Below are positions 50,844 through 59,334 of a DNA stretch of 64,000 nucleotides, in pieces. Under the pieces are notes generated by a model, which ran no database searches, was not told the DNA's origin, and saw only the letters and a list, made by a program, of their open reading frames with translations. Position 1 is the stretch's first letter. Each line of letters opens with the position of its first letter. The DNA is taken from assembly GCF_035946055.1 (NCBI RefSeq), contig NZ_CP108364.1, positions 6,696,001 through 6,760,000 on the forward strand, given 5' to 3'. The translations under genes were made by a program, and so were the position numbers. Source of the DNA: Streptomyces sp. NBC_01341 (GTDB taxonomy: Bacteria > Actinomycetota > Actinomycetes > Streptomycetales > Streptomycetaceae).

Positions 50844-51536
50844 ATGACGCAGCCGGCGCACATACGTCCCTACCGACCCGCGGACCGTGCGGCCCTGGCG
50901 GACATCTGCGTCCGCACGGCCGACAACGGCGGTGACTCCCGGCACCTCCACCCCGACCCCTGGCTGATGCCCGCGCTCTTCGCAGCGCCGTACGCCCACC
51001 TCGAACCCGAGCTGACCTTCGTCCTCGACGACGGATCGGGGCAGGCGGTCGGTTACGTCCTGGGGACGGCGGACACCCGGCGCTTCGCCGAGAACTTCCG
51101 CGAGATCTGGCTGCCCCGGGTCACGGAACGCTTTCCGGAGCCCGGAGGAGAGCCCGCAACGCCCACGGAGGCCATGACGGCCCTCCTGTACCGCCCCGAA
51201 CGCATGATCCTCCCCGAGCTGGCCGCCCACCCCGCGCACCTGCACATCGACCTGCTGCCACCGTGGCAGCGCAAGGGGTACGGCAGAAGGCTGATGGACA
51301 CCTTCCTGTACGCCCTGCACAACAGGGGCGTGCCGGCCGTCCACCTGTCCATGCTCACGGCCAACACCCCGGCCAGGGCCTTCTACGACCGCCTCGGCTT
51401 CCGGGTGATCGACGTTGCCCACCCCGGGCCGCTCACCTATCTGGGGCGCCCCACCGAGGGTGTGGAACCGGCGGGCTGGGCAGGTAGTGGGTGGCGAGCC
51501 CCGGAGAGGGCCGAGGCCGCCCGTCCGGAGGGGTGA
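50844..51536 (+). CDS. GNAT-family N-acetyltransferase (OGA-HAT-like)
   Basis: A 230-residue protein. A GNAT fold is shown by IRPYRPADRAALADICVRTA at the start, LHIDLLPPWQRKGYGRRLMDTFLYAL (acetyl-CoA-binding motif A) and TANTPARAFYDRLGFRVID. The long middle part (HLEPELTFVLDDGSGQAVGYVLGTADT, then LYRPERMILPELAAHPAHLHIDLL) resembles the acetyltransferase-like domain attached to O-GlcNAcases, whose bacterial stand-alone forms are of unknown substrate. GGAGG precedes the ATG at 50844. With the CebR-type box in its promoter it may be induced during cellulose use, perhaps acetylating an amino sugar; that is inference. Confidence 0.85.
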   Translation: MTQPAHIRPYRPADRAALADICVRTADNGGDSRHLHPDPWLMPALFAAPYAHLEPELTFVLDDGSGQAVGYVLGTADTRRFAENFREIWLPRVTERFPEPGGEPATPTEAMTALLYRPERMILPELAAHPAHLHIDLLPPWQRKGYGRRLMDTFLYALHNRGVPAVHLSMLTANTPARAFYDRLGFRVIDVAHPGPLTYLGRPTEGVEPAGWAGSGWRAPERAEAARPEG

Positions 51537-51542
51537 GACGGC

Positions 51543-52421
51543 ATGGCTGAGCAGAGCGGGTGGAGCTTCGAGGACGACCGTGGACGGCTGGCGGTGGCGG
51601 ACCGCCGTCCCTCCAGGGTGCTGGCGTACATACAGGCGGGCGCGACGTTGTGGGACCACGGCGTCCACCCGGAGGGGATCTTCGGTTCGGGCCACGACGG
51701 TGCCGAGCCGGACCGCGCCAAGGCCGGCAGCCTTCCCCTGGACGCCGTCGACTACCGGGGCGCCGGTGACGACCTGGACGTCGACACGCTGTTACGCGGC
51801 CGGCCCGACCTGGTCGTCGCCGTCAGCTACGGCCACGGCCAGCTCTACGGTCTGGACCCCGACACCGCCAAGCACCTGGAGGAGAGCGTCCCGGTCGTCG
51901 TGATCGACGTCGGGCAGGCACGCACCCTGGACCGCGTCAGCGAGCGGTTCGCCGGTCTCGCTCGCTCGCTCGGCGGCTCGACGGACCCGGACGCGGCGAG
52001 CGGCCTGGAAACAGCGCGTGAGCGCCTGCGCGCCGTGGCACGTTCCCTTTCCCCCGGCGGCCCCCGCGTGCTGGCCCTCTCACCCGCCGGCCCGGAGCAG
52101 GCCTATGCCGCGCGCCCACGGATGTGGCCGGAGCTGCGGGTGCTGGCCGAGCTGGGCGTGGGGCTGGTGTCCCCGCCCGAGGGCGCCGGCGTCAACTGGG
52201 CCACCGTCGACTGGGCGGAGGCCGCGGCCCTGGAGCCCGGCGTCGTCCTGGCGGACATCCGGTCCAACGCCGTGCCCCTCGCGGAGATCGACGCACCCGC
52301 GTGGCAGGCGGCCGCCCCGGTCGTGCGGACCGTGCCGTGGAACCCGGAACCGCTCTGCAGCCCCCGCGCCCACGCGCGCTTCCTCGGACTCGTCGCCGAC
52401 GCCCTGGGGGCGACGGGCTGA
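51543..52421 (+). CDS. Helical-backbone metal-receptor-like binding protein without a signal peptide
   Basis: A 292-residue protein with the two-lobe fold of BtuF/FhuD-type receptors: PSRVLAYIQAGATLWDHGV, LLRGRPDLVVAVSYGHGQLYGL and VVVIDVGQARTLDRVSERFAGLARSLG in order. Unlike true transport receptors it has no signal peptide or lipobox, so it appears cytoplasmic. It starts 6 bp after the GNAT gene and is presumably co-transcribed under the CebR-type box. Databases tend to label such proteins ABC transporter substrate-binding; that is doubtful here without export. The ligand is unknown. Confidence 0.75.
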   Translation: MAEQSGWSFEDDRGRLAVADRRPSRVLAYIQAGATLWDHGVHPEGIFGSGHDGAEPDRAKAGSLPLDAVDYRGAGDDLDVDTLLRGRPDLVVAVSYGHGQLYGLDPDTAKHLEESVPVVVIDVGQARTLDRVSERFAGLARSLGGSTDPDAASGLETARERLRAVARSLSPGGPRVLALSPAGPEQAYAARPRMWPELRVLAELGVGLVSPPEGAGVNWATVDWAEAAALEPGVVLADIRSNAVPLAEIDAPAWQAAAPVVRTVPWNPEPLCSPRAHARFLGLVADALGATG

Positions 52422-52424
52422 CCC

Positions 52425-52452
52425 GGTGTGCCGGGCGGCCGCCCGGCACACC
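52425..52452. terminator. Terminator, 28-bp perfect palindrome
   Basis: GGTGTGCCGGGCGG is directly followed by its full complement, 3 bp after the binding-protein stop. As RNA it would form a long GC hairpin with a minimal loop. Confidence 0.75.
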
Positions 52453-52569
52453 TCCGGCGCGGGCGGCCGGATGCTCCGTACGGACGCCCCGGATCGCGCC
52501 GTGCCCCGCCGTTCGGGAGGCTGGGCCGAGAAACCGGGACGCGAGATCCCCGTACCCCGAGGAGCAGGC

Positions 52570-52833
52570 ATGCAGCAGGACAAGCACCCGTCGTACCGTC
52601 CCGTGGTCTTCCGCGACCGCTCCGCCGGGTACGCCTTCCTGACCCGGTCCACCGCGTCTAGCGACCGGACGATCGACTGGGACGACGGCAACAGCTACCC
52701 GGTCATCGACGTCGAGATCTCGGCCGAGAGCCACCCGTTCTTCACCGGGAAGGCGCGGGTGGTCGACACCGAGGGGCAGGTCGCGAAGTTCGAGAAGCGC
52801 TACGGGGACGAAGGGCGCGGAGCCTCCTCCTGA
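52570..52833 (+). CDS. rpmE2: 50S ribosomal protein L31 type B (zinc-independent paralog)
   Basis: An 87-residue ribosomal protein with the type B pattern MQQDKHPSYRPVVFRD and SHPFFTGKARVVDTEGQVAKFEKRY. It has no cysteine at all, so it does not bind zinc, unlike type A L31. In Streptomyces such paralogs are made under zinc starvation and replace the zinc form. I could not see a convincing Zur box upstream, which is odd for this class. GAGGAG precedes the ATG. The gene is monocistronic. Confidence 0.92.
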   Translation: MQQDKHPSYRPVVFRDRSAGYAFLTRSTASSDRTIDWDDGNSYPVIDVEISAESHPFFTGKARVVDTEGQVAKFEKRYGDEGRGASS

Positions 52834-52975
52834 GCACCGGTCCCGGGTCGCCGGAGCGACCCCCTGGTCAGGCACGCTCCTGTGCACCGGGCAGAATCGG
52901 CGGCAGTCCGACCCCTGACCGCCGCCTCCCGCCGGGCACCCCCGCCCGCGTCCCCCCACAGGAGACCCGCCGCCC

Positions 52976-53923
52976 ATGCCCGACAGCCCCGCCCTGCTGG
53001 TCATCGGCGAATGCGTCGCCGACATCGTCAGGACGCCGGGCGCGCCGGACCGGACCCACCCGGGCGGCAGCCCCGCGAACGTCGCGTACGGGCTGGCCCG
53101 GCTGGGCCGTGACACCACACTGCTGACCCAGCTCGGCCCCGACTCCGACGGCCGGCTGATCAGGGACCACCTCGTGTCGGCCGGGGTGCGGGTGCTGACG
53201 GACGGGAGCGGGGCGCCCACCCCGGCGGCCACGGTCGAACTCGACGACGAGGGCCGGGCCGCGTACACCTTCGCGATCACCTGGACGCTGGGCGACGTGG
53301 ACCGGCCGGGGGAGCCGCCGCAGCACGTGCACACCGGATCCGTCGCCACCGGGCTCGAACCCGGTGCGGGCACCGTCCTGGACCTGGTGGAGGACCTGCG
53401 GACCACGGCGACCGTCAGCTACGACCCCAATGTGCGCCCCGCGCTGATGGGCGACCACGCCGACGCGGTACGCCGCGCCGAGCACTTCGTCGGGGTCAGC
53501 GATGTCGTCAAGGCCAGCGACGAGGACCTGCGCCGGCTGTACCCCGAGGAGACCCCCGAGAGCGCCGCCGCCCGCTGGGTACGTTCCGGCCCGGCCGTCG
53601 TCCTGCTCACCATGGGCGCCGACGGTGCGCTGGCGTTCCTGCGCGACACCGTGGTGCGCGTCGGCGCGCCGCCCGTCCGCATCGAGGACACCGTGGGCGC
53701 CGGCGACGCCTTCATGTCCGGCACGCTGCACGCCCTGGCCTCGCACGGCCTGCTCGGCGCGCGGGGGCGCGCACGTCTCCGGTCCCTGGATCCCGCCGTG
53801 CTCGGTGACGTGCTGCGCCACGCCGTGGCCTCCGCCGCCGTCACCGTCGGCCGGGCCGGCGCGCTGCCCCCCGACCGTGAGGAGCTGGCAACCGCTCTGA
53901 CCAGCGTGACTGCCCCCGAGTGA
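52976..53923 (+). CDS. PfkB-family carbohydrate kinase (fructokinase-like)
   Basis: A 315-residue sugar kinase. The N-terminal GGSPANVAYGLARLG and C-terminal DTVGAGDAFMSGTL motifs are intact, with the catalytic Asp in GAGDA. VVKASDEDLRRLYP is the conserved middle motif of fructokinase-like members. ACAGGAG lies before the ATG. It stands alone with no transporter beside it; the following acyl-CoA oxidase gene starts 39 bp downstream but is functionally unrelated. It probably phosphorylates fructose or a similar ketose. Confidence 0.9.
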   Translation: MPDSPALLVIGECVADIVRTPGAPDRTHPGGSPANVAYGLARLGRDTTLLTQLGPDSDGRLIRDHLVSAGVRVLTDGSGAPTPAATVELDDEGRAAYTFAITWTLGDVDRPGEPPQHVHTGSVATGLEPGAGTVLDLVEDLRTTATVSYDPNVRPALMGDHADAVRRAEHFVGVSDVVKASDEDLRRLYPEETPESAAARWVRSGPAVVLLTMGADGALAFLRDTVVRVGAPPVRIEDTVGAGDAFMSGTLHALASHGLLGARGRARLRSLDPAVLGDVLRHAVASAAVTVGRAGALPPDREELATALTSVTAPE

Positions 53924-53962
53924 CAAGGGTGTCCTCCCCGTGGTCCGGTCGTTCAACTCGGT

Positions 53963-55807
53963 ATGACCGTGACCCTTACCGACACCGCCCCACCGTCCAC
54001 CGCCGAGCTGCTGACCGGCGTCCTCCTCGGTCCGGACTTCCGCCGCGAACACGGCTTCTGGCAGCGGCTGATCAGCACAGAACCGTTCCGCCGCCCCGCC
54101 GGGGGAACACCCGACGAGCGCCTGGCGGTCGCCTACGAGCGCCTGCGGATCCTCAACCGCTCGCTCGACAACGGCGCGCGTCTCGCCGCCGACCTGCGGG
54201 CGCTCGCGGCCCTGCACGCCTGGCTCGGCCCCGTGGACCCCGCGCTCACCACCGTCGCGGGCATCCACTACAACCTCTTCCTCGGCAGTCTGCTCGACCA
54301 CGACCGCACCGGCCGCCGCGATCTGTCCGACCACCTCTCGATGCGGCGCATCGGCACCTTCCTCTGCACCGAGGTCGCGCACGGCAACAACGCCTCCGCC
54401 ATGGAGACCACGGCCACCTACGACCGGGCGCGGGACGGGTTCGTCCTGCACACCCCGAACGCGGGCGCGCAGAAGTTCATGCCCAACACCAGCCCGGCGG
54501 GCGGCGCCAAGTCCGGGCTGGTCGCGGCGCGCCTGCTGGCCGACGGCGCCGACCACGGCGTACGCCTCTTCCTGGTGCGGCTCACCGACGACGTAAAGGA
54601 ACTGCCCGGGGTCCGGGTGCGGCGGCTGCCGGCCCGCATGGGCAGCCCGGTGGACCACTGCCTGACGTCCTTCGACCGGCTGTTCGTCGCGCGGGACGCC
54701 CTGCTGGGGGACGACGAGGGAGACGGCCCCCGGGGTGAGTTCAGGACGGAGCCGGGGGACAGGCGGCGGCGCTTCCTGACGGCGATCGGACGGGTCACCC
54801 CCGGCCGGATCGCCCTGAGCGCCTGCGCGGCGGGCTCGGCCCGGGCGACGCTGGCGGTCGCCGTGCGATACGGCGGCCACCGGTTCATCCCGGGCTCCCG
54901 GGGCACCCCGCCGGTGCCGGTCAACGCCCACCGGACCCACCACGGCCCGCTCGCCTCGGCCATGGCGACTGTCTTCGCCATGAGCCTGCTGCACCGCAGG
55001 GCGCACGACCGGTGGGAGGCATGTACGGACGAGGCGGGCCGGAGCGAGGCCGTGAGGCTGGTCGACGTCGGCAAGGCCTGGATCACCTGGCGGGCCCGCG
55101 AGGTCATCGTGCAGAGCCGCGAACGCTGCGGCGCACAGGCCCTGCTGGAGAACAACGGCATGACCGAGCTGGTCACCGGAGTGGAGGGAGCCATCACGGC
55201 GGAAGGCGACAACATCGCCCTCTACACCAAGGCCGCCGCCGACATGCTCTTCGCCGCCGCCCCCCGGGAGGACGGTCCCGAGGAACCGGAGTCCGGCGAT
55301 CTGGACGACCCGCGCTTCCTCGGCCGACTGCTGGCTGCCGTGGAGGACATCTGGTTCGCCCGGGCGAGGGCACGCGCGCTGCGAGCCCCCGATGCGGACG
55401 TCCTCGGGCGGTGGAACGCGGCCTCGGGACCGGCCCTGCGCGGTGTGGAGGCCTACGCCTACCGCGAGGCCGCCGAGGCGTACGCCGAAGCGCGACGCGC
55501 TCTGCCCGACGGTGAGGCCAGAGACCGGGTGGGAGAGCTGGAGCGGCTGTTCGCCGTGGAGTGGGTGGCCCGCAACAGCGGTGATCTCCTGGCCGCCGGA
55601 TTCCTGAGCCCCGATCAGGTCGAGTGCCTGGCGGAGACCACCGAGGACCTGATCGCTGCCGTCGCCGCGCACGCCCCGCAACTGGCGGACTCCTTCGCAC
55701 TGCCCGCCGAACTGCTGGCGGACTGGCCGATCGCGGGGGCGGACTACGCCGATGCGTACGACGACCCCGGCGCGCCGTGGCACACCGCCTCGGCGGATGT
55801 CCGGTGA
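53963..55807 (+). CDS. Acyl-CoA oxidase / acyl-CoA dehydrogenase family flavoprotein
   Basis: A 614-residue enzyme, longer than ordinary acyl-CoA dehydrogenases (about 380) and close to peroxisomal-type acyl-CoA oxidases. FLCTEVAHGNNASAMETTATYD corresponds to the oxidase flavin-binding loop (T-E-x-x-x-G), and KFMPNTSPAGGAKSGLVAARLL, SACAAGSARATLAVAVRYGGHRF and the C-terminal helical domain (ITWRAREVIVQSRERCGAQALLENNGM) fit the family. It would carry out FAD-dependent alpha,beta-oxidation of acyl-CoA, probably in fatty-acid or branched-chain breakdown. The start ATG has no strong ribosome-binding site. Confidence 0.88.
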   Translation: MTVTLTDTAPPSTAELLTGVLLGPDFRREHGFWQRLISTEPFRRPAGGTPDERLAVAYERLRILNRSLDNGARLAADLRALAALHAWLGPVDPALTTVAGIHYNLFLGSLLDHDRTGRRDLSDHLSMRRIGTFLCTEVAHGNNASAMETTATYDRARDGFVLHTPNAGAQKFMPNTSPAGGAKSGLVAARLLADGADHGVRLFLVRLTDDVKELPGVRVRRLPARMGSPVDHCLTSFDRLFVARDALLGDDEGDGPRGEFRTEPGDRRRRFLTAIGRVTPGRIALSACAAGSARATLAVAVRYGGHRFIPGSRGTPPVPVNAHRTHHGPLASAMATVFAMSLLHRRAHDRWEACTDEAGRSEAVRLVDVGKAWITWRAREVIVQSRERCGAQALLENNGMTELVTGVEGAITAEGDNIALYTKAAADMLFAAAPREDGPEEPESGDLDDPRFLGRLLAAVEDIWFARARARALRAPDADVLGRWNAASGPALRGVEAYAYREAAEAYAEARRALPDGEARDRVGELERLFAVEWVARNSGDLLAAGFLSPDQVECLAETTEDLIAAVAAHAPQLADSFALPAELLADWPIAGADYADAYDDPGAPWHTASADVR

Positions 55808-55965
55808 GCGCCGTCCGCGCGGCACACGGACGGCTGGGCGAGAGCCTGGAGATCCTCGGCCTCCGCGTCGTGCTGCTGGCCTACTGGGGGACGGTGTCGG
55901 TGCTGACGCGCCGGTGCGCGAAGCCGTCGGCGTACCGCGGCGAATCGGTTCGCCCCCGCTCCTGA
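55804..55965 (+). CDS. Small hypothetical protein overlapping the oxidase
   Basis: A 53-codon frame whose GTG overlaps the oxidase stop (GTGA). It has a short hydrophobic stretch (residues 17-30) and a basic end. The overlap is typical of real operons in this genome, but no family is recognisable, so it may be chance. Confidence 0.3.
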   Translation: MSAVRAAHGRLGESLEILGLRVVLLAYWGTVSVLTRRCAKPSAYRGESVRPRS

Positions 55966-55985
55966 CGCGCCCGACGGCGGGAGGT

Positions 55986-56033
55986 GCCGGTACGACGGGG
56001 TGCCGGTGCGGCCCGGCACCCCGTCGTACCGGC
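55986..56033. terminator. Strong terminator upstream of the cobalamin riboswitch
   Basis: A perfect 21-bp stem (arms 55986-56006 and 56013-56033) with a TGCGGC loop, the longest perfect hairpin I found here. It closes the oxidase transcript and isolates the riboswitch leader. Confidence 0.85.
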
Positions 56034-56063
56034 CACGGCCCCGGAAACCGGCGAAATGCCGCG

Positions 56064-56245
56064 TGATAGCTTGCAGACGCCAGTCACACTCCACGTGGAG
56101 TCAGGGAATCCGGTGCGAATCCGGAGCTGACGCGCAGCGGTGAGGGGGACGGGCGGGGCCACGGCCACTGGGACACCCTCGGGTGCCCCGGGAAGGCGCC
56201 CCGTCCGGACGAACCCGAGTCCGAAGACCTGCTGGCACCCGCTTC
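56064..56245 (+). promoter_or_regulatory. Cobalamin (B12) riboswitch
   Basis: The leader shows the B12-box motif (GGAATCCGGTGCGAATCCGG, then GCTGACGCGCAGCGGTGA), followed by ACTGGGA, CGGGAAGGCG and the closing GAACCCGAGTCCGAAGACCTG with CTGGC able to pair with an upstream GCCAG. The order and spacing fit actinobacterial cobalamin riboswitches. It ends about 65 nt before the GTG of the binding-protein gene and should shut the btuFCD-like operon off when cobalamin is plentiful. Confidence 0.92.
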
Positions 56246-56308
56246 CGCACCGGGAGCGGAACTCCGTACCGGGCTTCGCGCAAGAGCCCAGAGACGCCGA
56301 GGGACTCC

Positions 56309-57355
56309 GTGCCGCCCATATCCAGCACCGTACGCCGAACCGCCCTGCTCCTCACGGGGCTTGTCCTGCTGACCGCCTGCGGCGGCAGCGGCCCAGGACC
56401 CGCCCGCGCCGGGGACGGCTCCGGCGCCGACGGCTATCCCGTCGCGCTCGCGAACTGCGGCCGCACGGTGACCGTCGACGCGAAGCCGCACCACGCGGTC
56501 TCCCTGGACCAGGGGTCGACGGAGATCCTGCTCTCCCTCGGTCTGCAGGACAGCCTCGCGGGCACCTCCACCTGGACCGACCCGGTGATGAAGGGGCTCG
56601 AGGCGGCCAACGCGAAGGTCCCCCGCATCGCGGACAACCGCCCCTCCTCGGAGAAGGTCCTCGGCCTGGAACCCGACTTCGTCAGCGCCTCCTTCGCCTC
56701 GACCCTCGCGAAGGGCGGTGTGGCGCCGCGCGAACAGTTCGAGGACCTCGGGGTGCCCACCTATGTCGCGCCCGCCGACTGCGCGGCCAAGGACAACAGT
56801 GGCGGTGGTGACGGATCCCGCAGCGAGCCCCTGACCATGGACAGCGTCTACACCGAAGTGCGCGATCTGGCACGGGTGTTCGGCGTGCCGAAGCGGGGGG
56901 ACGCGCTCGTCTCCGAGCTCCGGTCCCGCATCGGCGCGGCCACCGCCGACGTCGACGCGTCCGGAGCCACGCTCCTCTACTGGTTCGCCAACTCCGAATC
57001 CCCCTACCTTGCGGGCTGCTGCGGTGCCCCGGGCATCATCACCGAGGAACTCGGAGCGAAGAACGTCTTCGACGACACGCACGAGGAGTGGCCCCAGATC
57101 AACTGGGAGACGGTCGCCGACCGCAACCCCGACGTCCTGGTCATCGGCGATCTGACCCGCAAGTCCCAGACCGCCGAGAGCGCACGCAAGAAGATCGACT
57201 TCCTGGAGTCCAACCCCGCCACGAAGAACATGGACGCCGTCCGGCACAAGCGCTACGTCCTGCTCAGCGGCCAGGCCATGAATCCCGGCATCCGGACCGT
57301 GGAGGGCGTGGAGCGCGTCGCCGCCGGGCTGCGCACGTTCGGACTCGCGGGGTGA
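56309..57355 (+). CDS. btuF: Cobalamin ABC transporter substrate-binding lipoprotein
   Basis: A 348-residue lipoprotein from GTG at 56309, after GAGGGA. The lipobox LLTACGGS gives Cys22 or so. The BtuF/FhuD-type two-lobe domain includes VSLDQGSTEILLSLGLQDSLAGTST, LGLEPDFVSASFAS and NPDVLVIGDLTR. A Cys-Cys pair in YLAGCCGAPGI is unusual for the family. Its place directly behind a cobalamin riboswitch and before BtuC- and BtuD-like genes makes cobalamin or cobinamide the likely ligand; by sequence alone it could be any iron-complex or heme receptor. Confidence 0.88.
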   Translation: MPPISSTVRRTALLLTGLVLLTACGGSGPGPARAGDGSGADGYPVALANCGRTVTVDAKPHHAVSLDQGSTEILLSLGLQDSLAGTSTWTDPVMKGLEAANAKVPRIADNRPSSEKVLGLEPDFVSASFASTLAKGGVAPREQFEDLGVPTYVAPADCAAKDNSGGGDGSRSEPLTMDSVYTEVRDLARVFGVPKRGDALVSELRSRIGAATADVDASGATLLYWFANSESPYLAGCCGAPGIITEELGAKNVFDDTHEEWPQINWETVADRNPDVLVIGDLTRKSQTAESARKKIDFLESNPATKNMDAVRHKRYVLLSGQAMNPGIRTVEGVERVAAGLRTFGLAG

Positions 57356-58434
57356 CGGACACCCGACACACCCGGGCCGTACGGTTGCGCACGGCGGCGG
57401 TCGACAGGCCGGGAGCCGGGCGCATCCTGCGCGACGGCCTCCTGTGGAGCGCCGGCGCCGCTCTGCTGCTCCTGTCCGTCGCGGTCGCCGTCACGATCGG
57501 CCCCGCGCGCATCTCCGTCCCCGACGTCTGGTCCGCGGTCGCGGCCCACCTCGGCATCGGAGAGGCGCGGCTGTCCCCCATCCGGGACGGCATCATCTGG
57601 AACCTGCGCATGCCCCGCACCCTGCTCGCCGCGGTCTGCGGGGCCGGGCTCGCCGTGTCCGGGACCGTGATGCAGTCCCTCCTGCGCAACCCGCTGGCCG
57701 ACCCGTTCGTCCTCGGGGTCTCCTCCGGCGCGTCCACCGGGGCTGTCGCTGTCGTCGTCCTCGGCGCCGGCGGGGGAGCGTTGTCGGTCTCGGCCGGCGC
57801 GTTCGCCGGCGCGCTGCTCTCCTTCGCGCTCGTCCTGCTGCTCAGCCACAGCCTGGGCGGTTCCACCGACCGGGTCGTCCTGTCCGGGGTCGCGGCCATG
57901 CAGCTCTTCTCCGCGCTCACCTCCTTCGTCGTGATGACGGCCGCGGACGCCGAGCAGACGCGGGGCGTCCTGTTCTGGCTGCTCGGCTCCCTCGGCGGGG
58001 TCGGCTGGTCCGACGTGTGGATGTGTTCCGGTGTGCTGGGCGTGACGCTGGCGATCTGTCTCGGACATGCACGCACCCTCGACGCCTTCGCCTTCGGCCA
58101 GGACGCTGCGGCAGCACTCGGCGTCCACGTCGCCCGGACCCGGACCGTGCTGCTCTGCACCACGGCGCTGCTGACGGCGGCGCTCGTCAGCTCTGCGGGC
58201 GCCATCGGGTTCGTCGGCCTCGTCCTGCCGCACGCGGCACGGGCCCTGACCGGCTCGGGTCACCGAAGGCTCCTCCCGGTGACGGCGCTCGCCGGTGCGG
58301 TGTTCCTCGTCTGGGTCGACACCCTGGCCAGGACCGTCCTCGACCCCCAGGAGGTGCCGGTGGGGGTGGTCACCTCCCTCATCGGTGTGCCCGCGTTCGT
58401 CCTGGTCCTGTACCGCACCCGGAGGAGCGCGTGA
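57352..58434 (+). CDS. btuC: Cobalamin ABC transporter permease (FecCD family)
   Basis: A 360-residue membrane protein with about ten helices. RMPRTLLAAVCGAGLAVSGTVMQSLLRNPLADPFVLGVSSGAS is the hallmark of BtuC/FecCD permeases, and the loop near GAIGFVGLVLPHAARALTGS contacts the ATPase. The GTG lies inside the stop of the receptor gene (4-bp overlap), and the end overlaps the ATPase gene in the same way. Dimers of it form the translocation path. Confidence 0.92.
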   Translation: MTDTRHTRAVRLRTAAVDRPGAGRILRDGLLWSAGAALLLLSVAVAVTIGPARISVPDVWSAVAAHLGIGEARLSPIRDGIIWNLRMPRTLLAAVCGAGLAVSGTVMQSLLRNPLADPFVLGVSSGASTGAVAVVVLGAGGGALSVSAGAFAGALLSFALVLLLSHSLGGSTDRVVLSGVAAMQLFSALTSFVVMTAADAEQTRGVLFWLLGSLGGVGWSDVWMCSGVLGVTLAICLGHARTLDAFAFGQDAAAALGVHVARTRTVLLCTTALLTAALVSSAGAIGFVGLVLPHAARALTGSGHRRLLPVTALAGAVFLVWVDTLARTVLDPQEVPVGVVTSLIGVPAFVLVLYRTRRSA

Positions 58435-59276
58435 CGCGCGAGAAACAGGCGACCGGAACCCCGGGCGACGGACTCCGCGCGGCCCGCGTGAGCAGGGAGG
58501 CCGGGGGCAGGATCGTCCTGGACGGAGTCAGCGTCGCCCCGCCGCCCGGTACGACCGTCGGCCTCCTGGGGCCCAACGGGTCCGGCAAGACGACCCTCCT
58601 CCGGGTCATGGCGGGCGTGCTCGTACCCGGCACCGGTGTGGTCACCCTCGACGGCCGTACCCTCGCCGAGACGGGCCGGAGGGCCGTCGCGCGTCGCATC
58701 GCCGTGGTCGAACAGCACGCCGCCACCCAGGTCGACCTGACCGTCCTGGACGTCGTGCGCCTCGGCCGCATCCCGCACCGGCGCGCGTGGTCCGCGCCCG
58801 GTCCCGAGGACGAGGCCGCCGTCCGTGAGTCCTTGGCCCGGACCGGCCTCGCCGACCGCGCCGGACAGTCCTGGCACACCCTGTCCGGCGGTGAGCGACA
58901 GCGCGTCCAGATCGCCCGCGCACTCGCCCAGCAGCCGCGTGAACTCCTGCTCGACGAGCCGACCAACCACCTGGACATCCAGCACCAGCTCGAGCTGCTC
59001 TCGCTGGTGGCAGCCCTTCCCGTCACCGCCGTCATCGCGCTGCACGACCTCAACCTGGCGGCGATGTTCTGCGACCGGATCACCGTCATGAAGGACGGCC
59101 GCGTGGTGGCCGGCGGAACGCCCGCGGAGGTCATCACCGAGGAGCTCATCGCCGACGTCTACCGCGTGCGCGCCGTGGTGACACCGGCCGGGCCGGGCGG
59201 ACGCCCCTCCGTACGGTTCCTGCCGGGCGTTACCGTTCCCGGACCGCGCGGTCACGGCGAAGGGGCGGTCCCGTGA
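58431..59276 (+). CDS. btuD: Cobalamin ABC transporter ATP-binding protein
   Basis: A 281-residue ATPase. Walker A GPNGSGKTTLLR, Q-loop near VVEQHAATQVDLTV, signature LSGGERQR, Walker B LLLDEPTNHLD and the switch His in ALHDLN are all present. It has a C-terminal extension of about 40 residues rich in Gly and Pro. GTG start in the stop of the permease gene. Together the three proteins form a full type II importer. Confidence 0.92.
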   Translation: MTREKQATGTPGDGLRAARVSREAGGRIVLDGVSVAPPPGTTVGLLGPNGSGKTTLLRVMAGVLVPGTGVVTLDGRTLAETGRRAVARRIAVVEQHAATQVDLTVLDVVRLGRIPHRRAWSAPGPEDEAAVRESLARTGLADRAGQSWHTLSGGERQRVQIARALAQQPRELLLDEPTNHLDIQHQLELLSLVAALPVTAVIALHDLNLAAMFCDRITVMKDGRVVAGGTPAEVITEELIADVYRVRAVVTPAGPGGRPSVRFLPGVTVPGPRGHGEGAVP

Positions 59277-59334
59277 ACCTCCCGGGCCCGCCCCTCGCTA
59301 CTGCCGCGCGGCCGGTCGCCGCTGTGTGAGGGGG

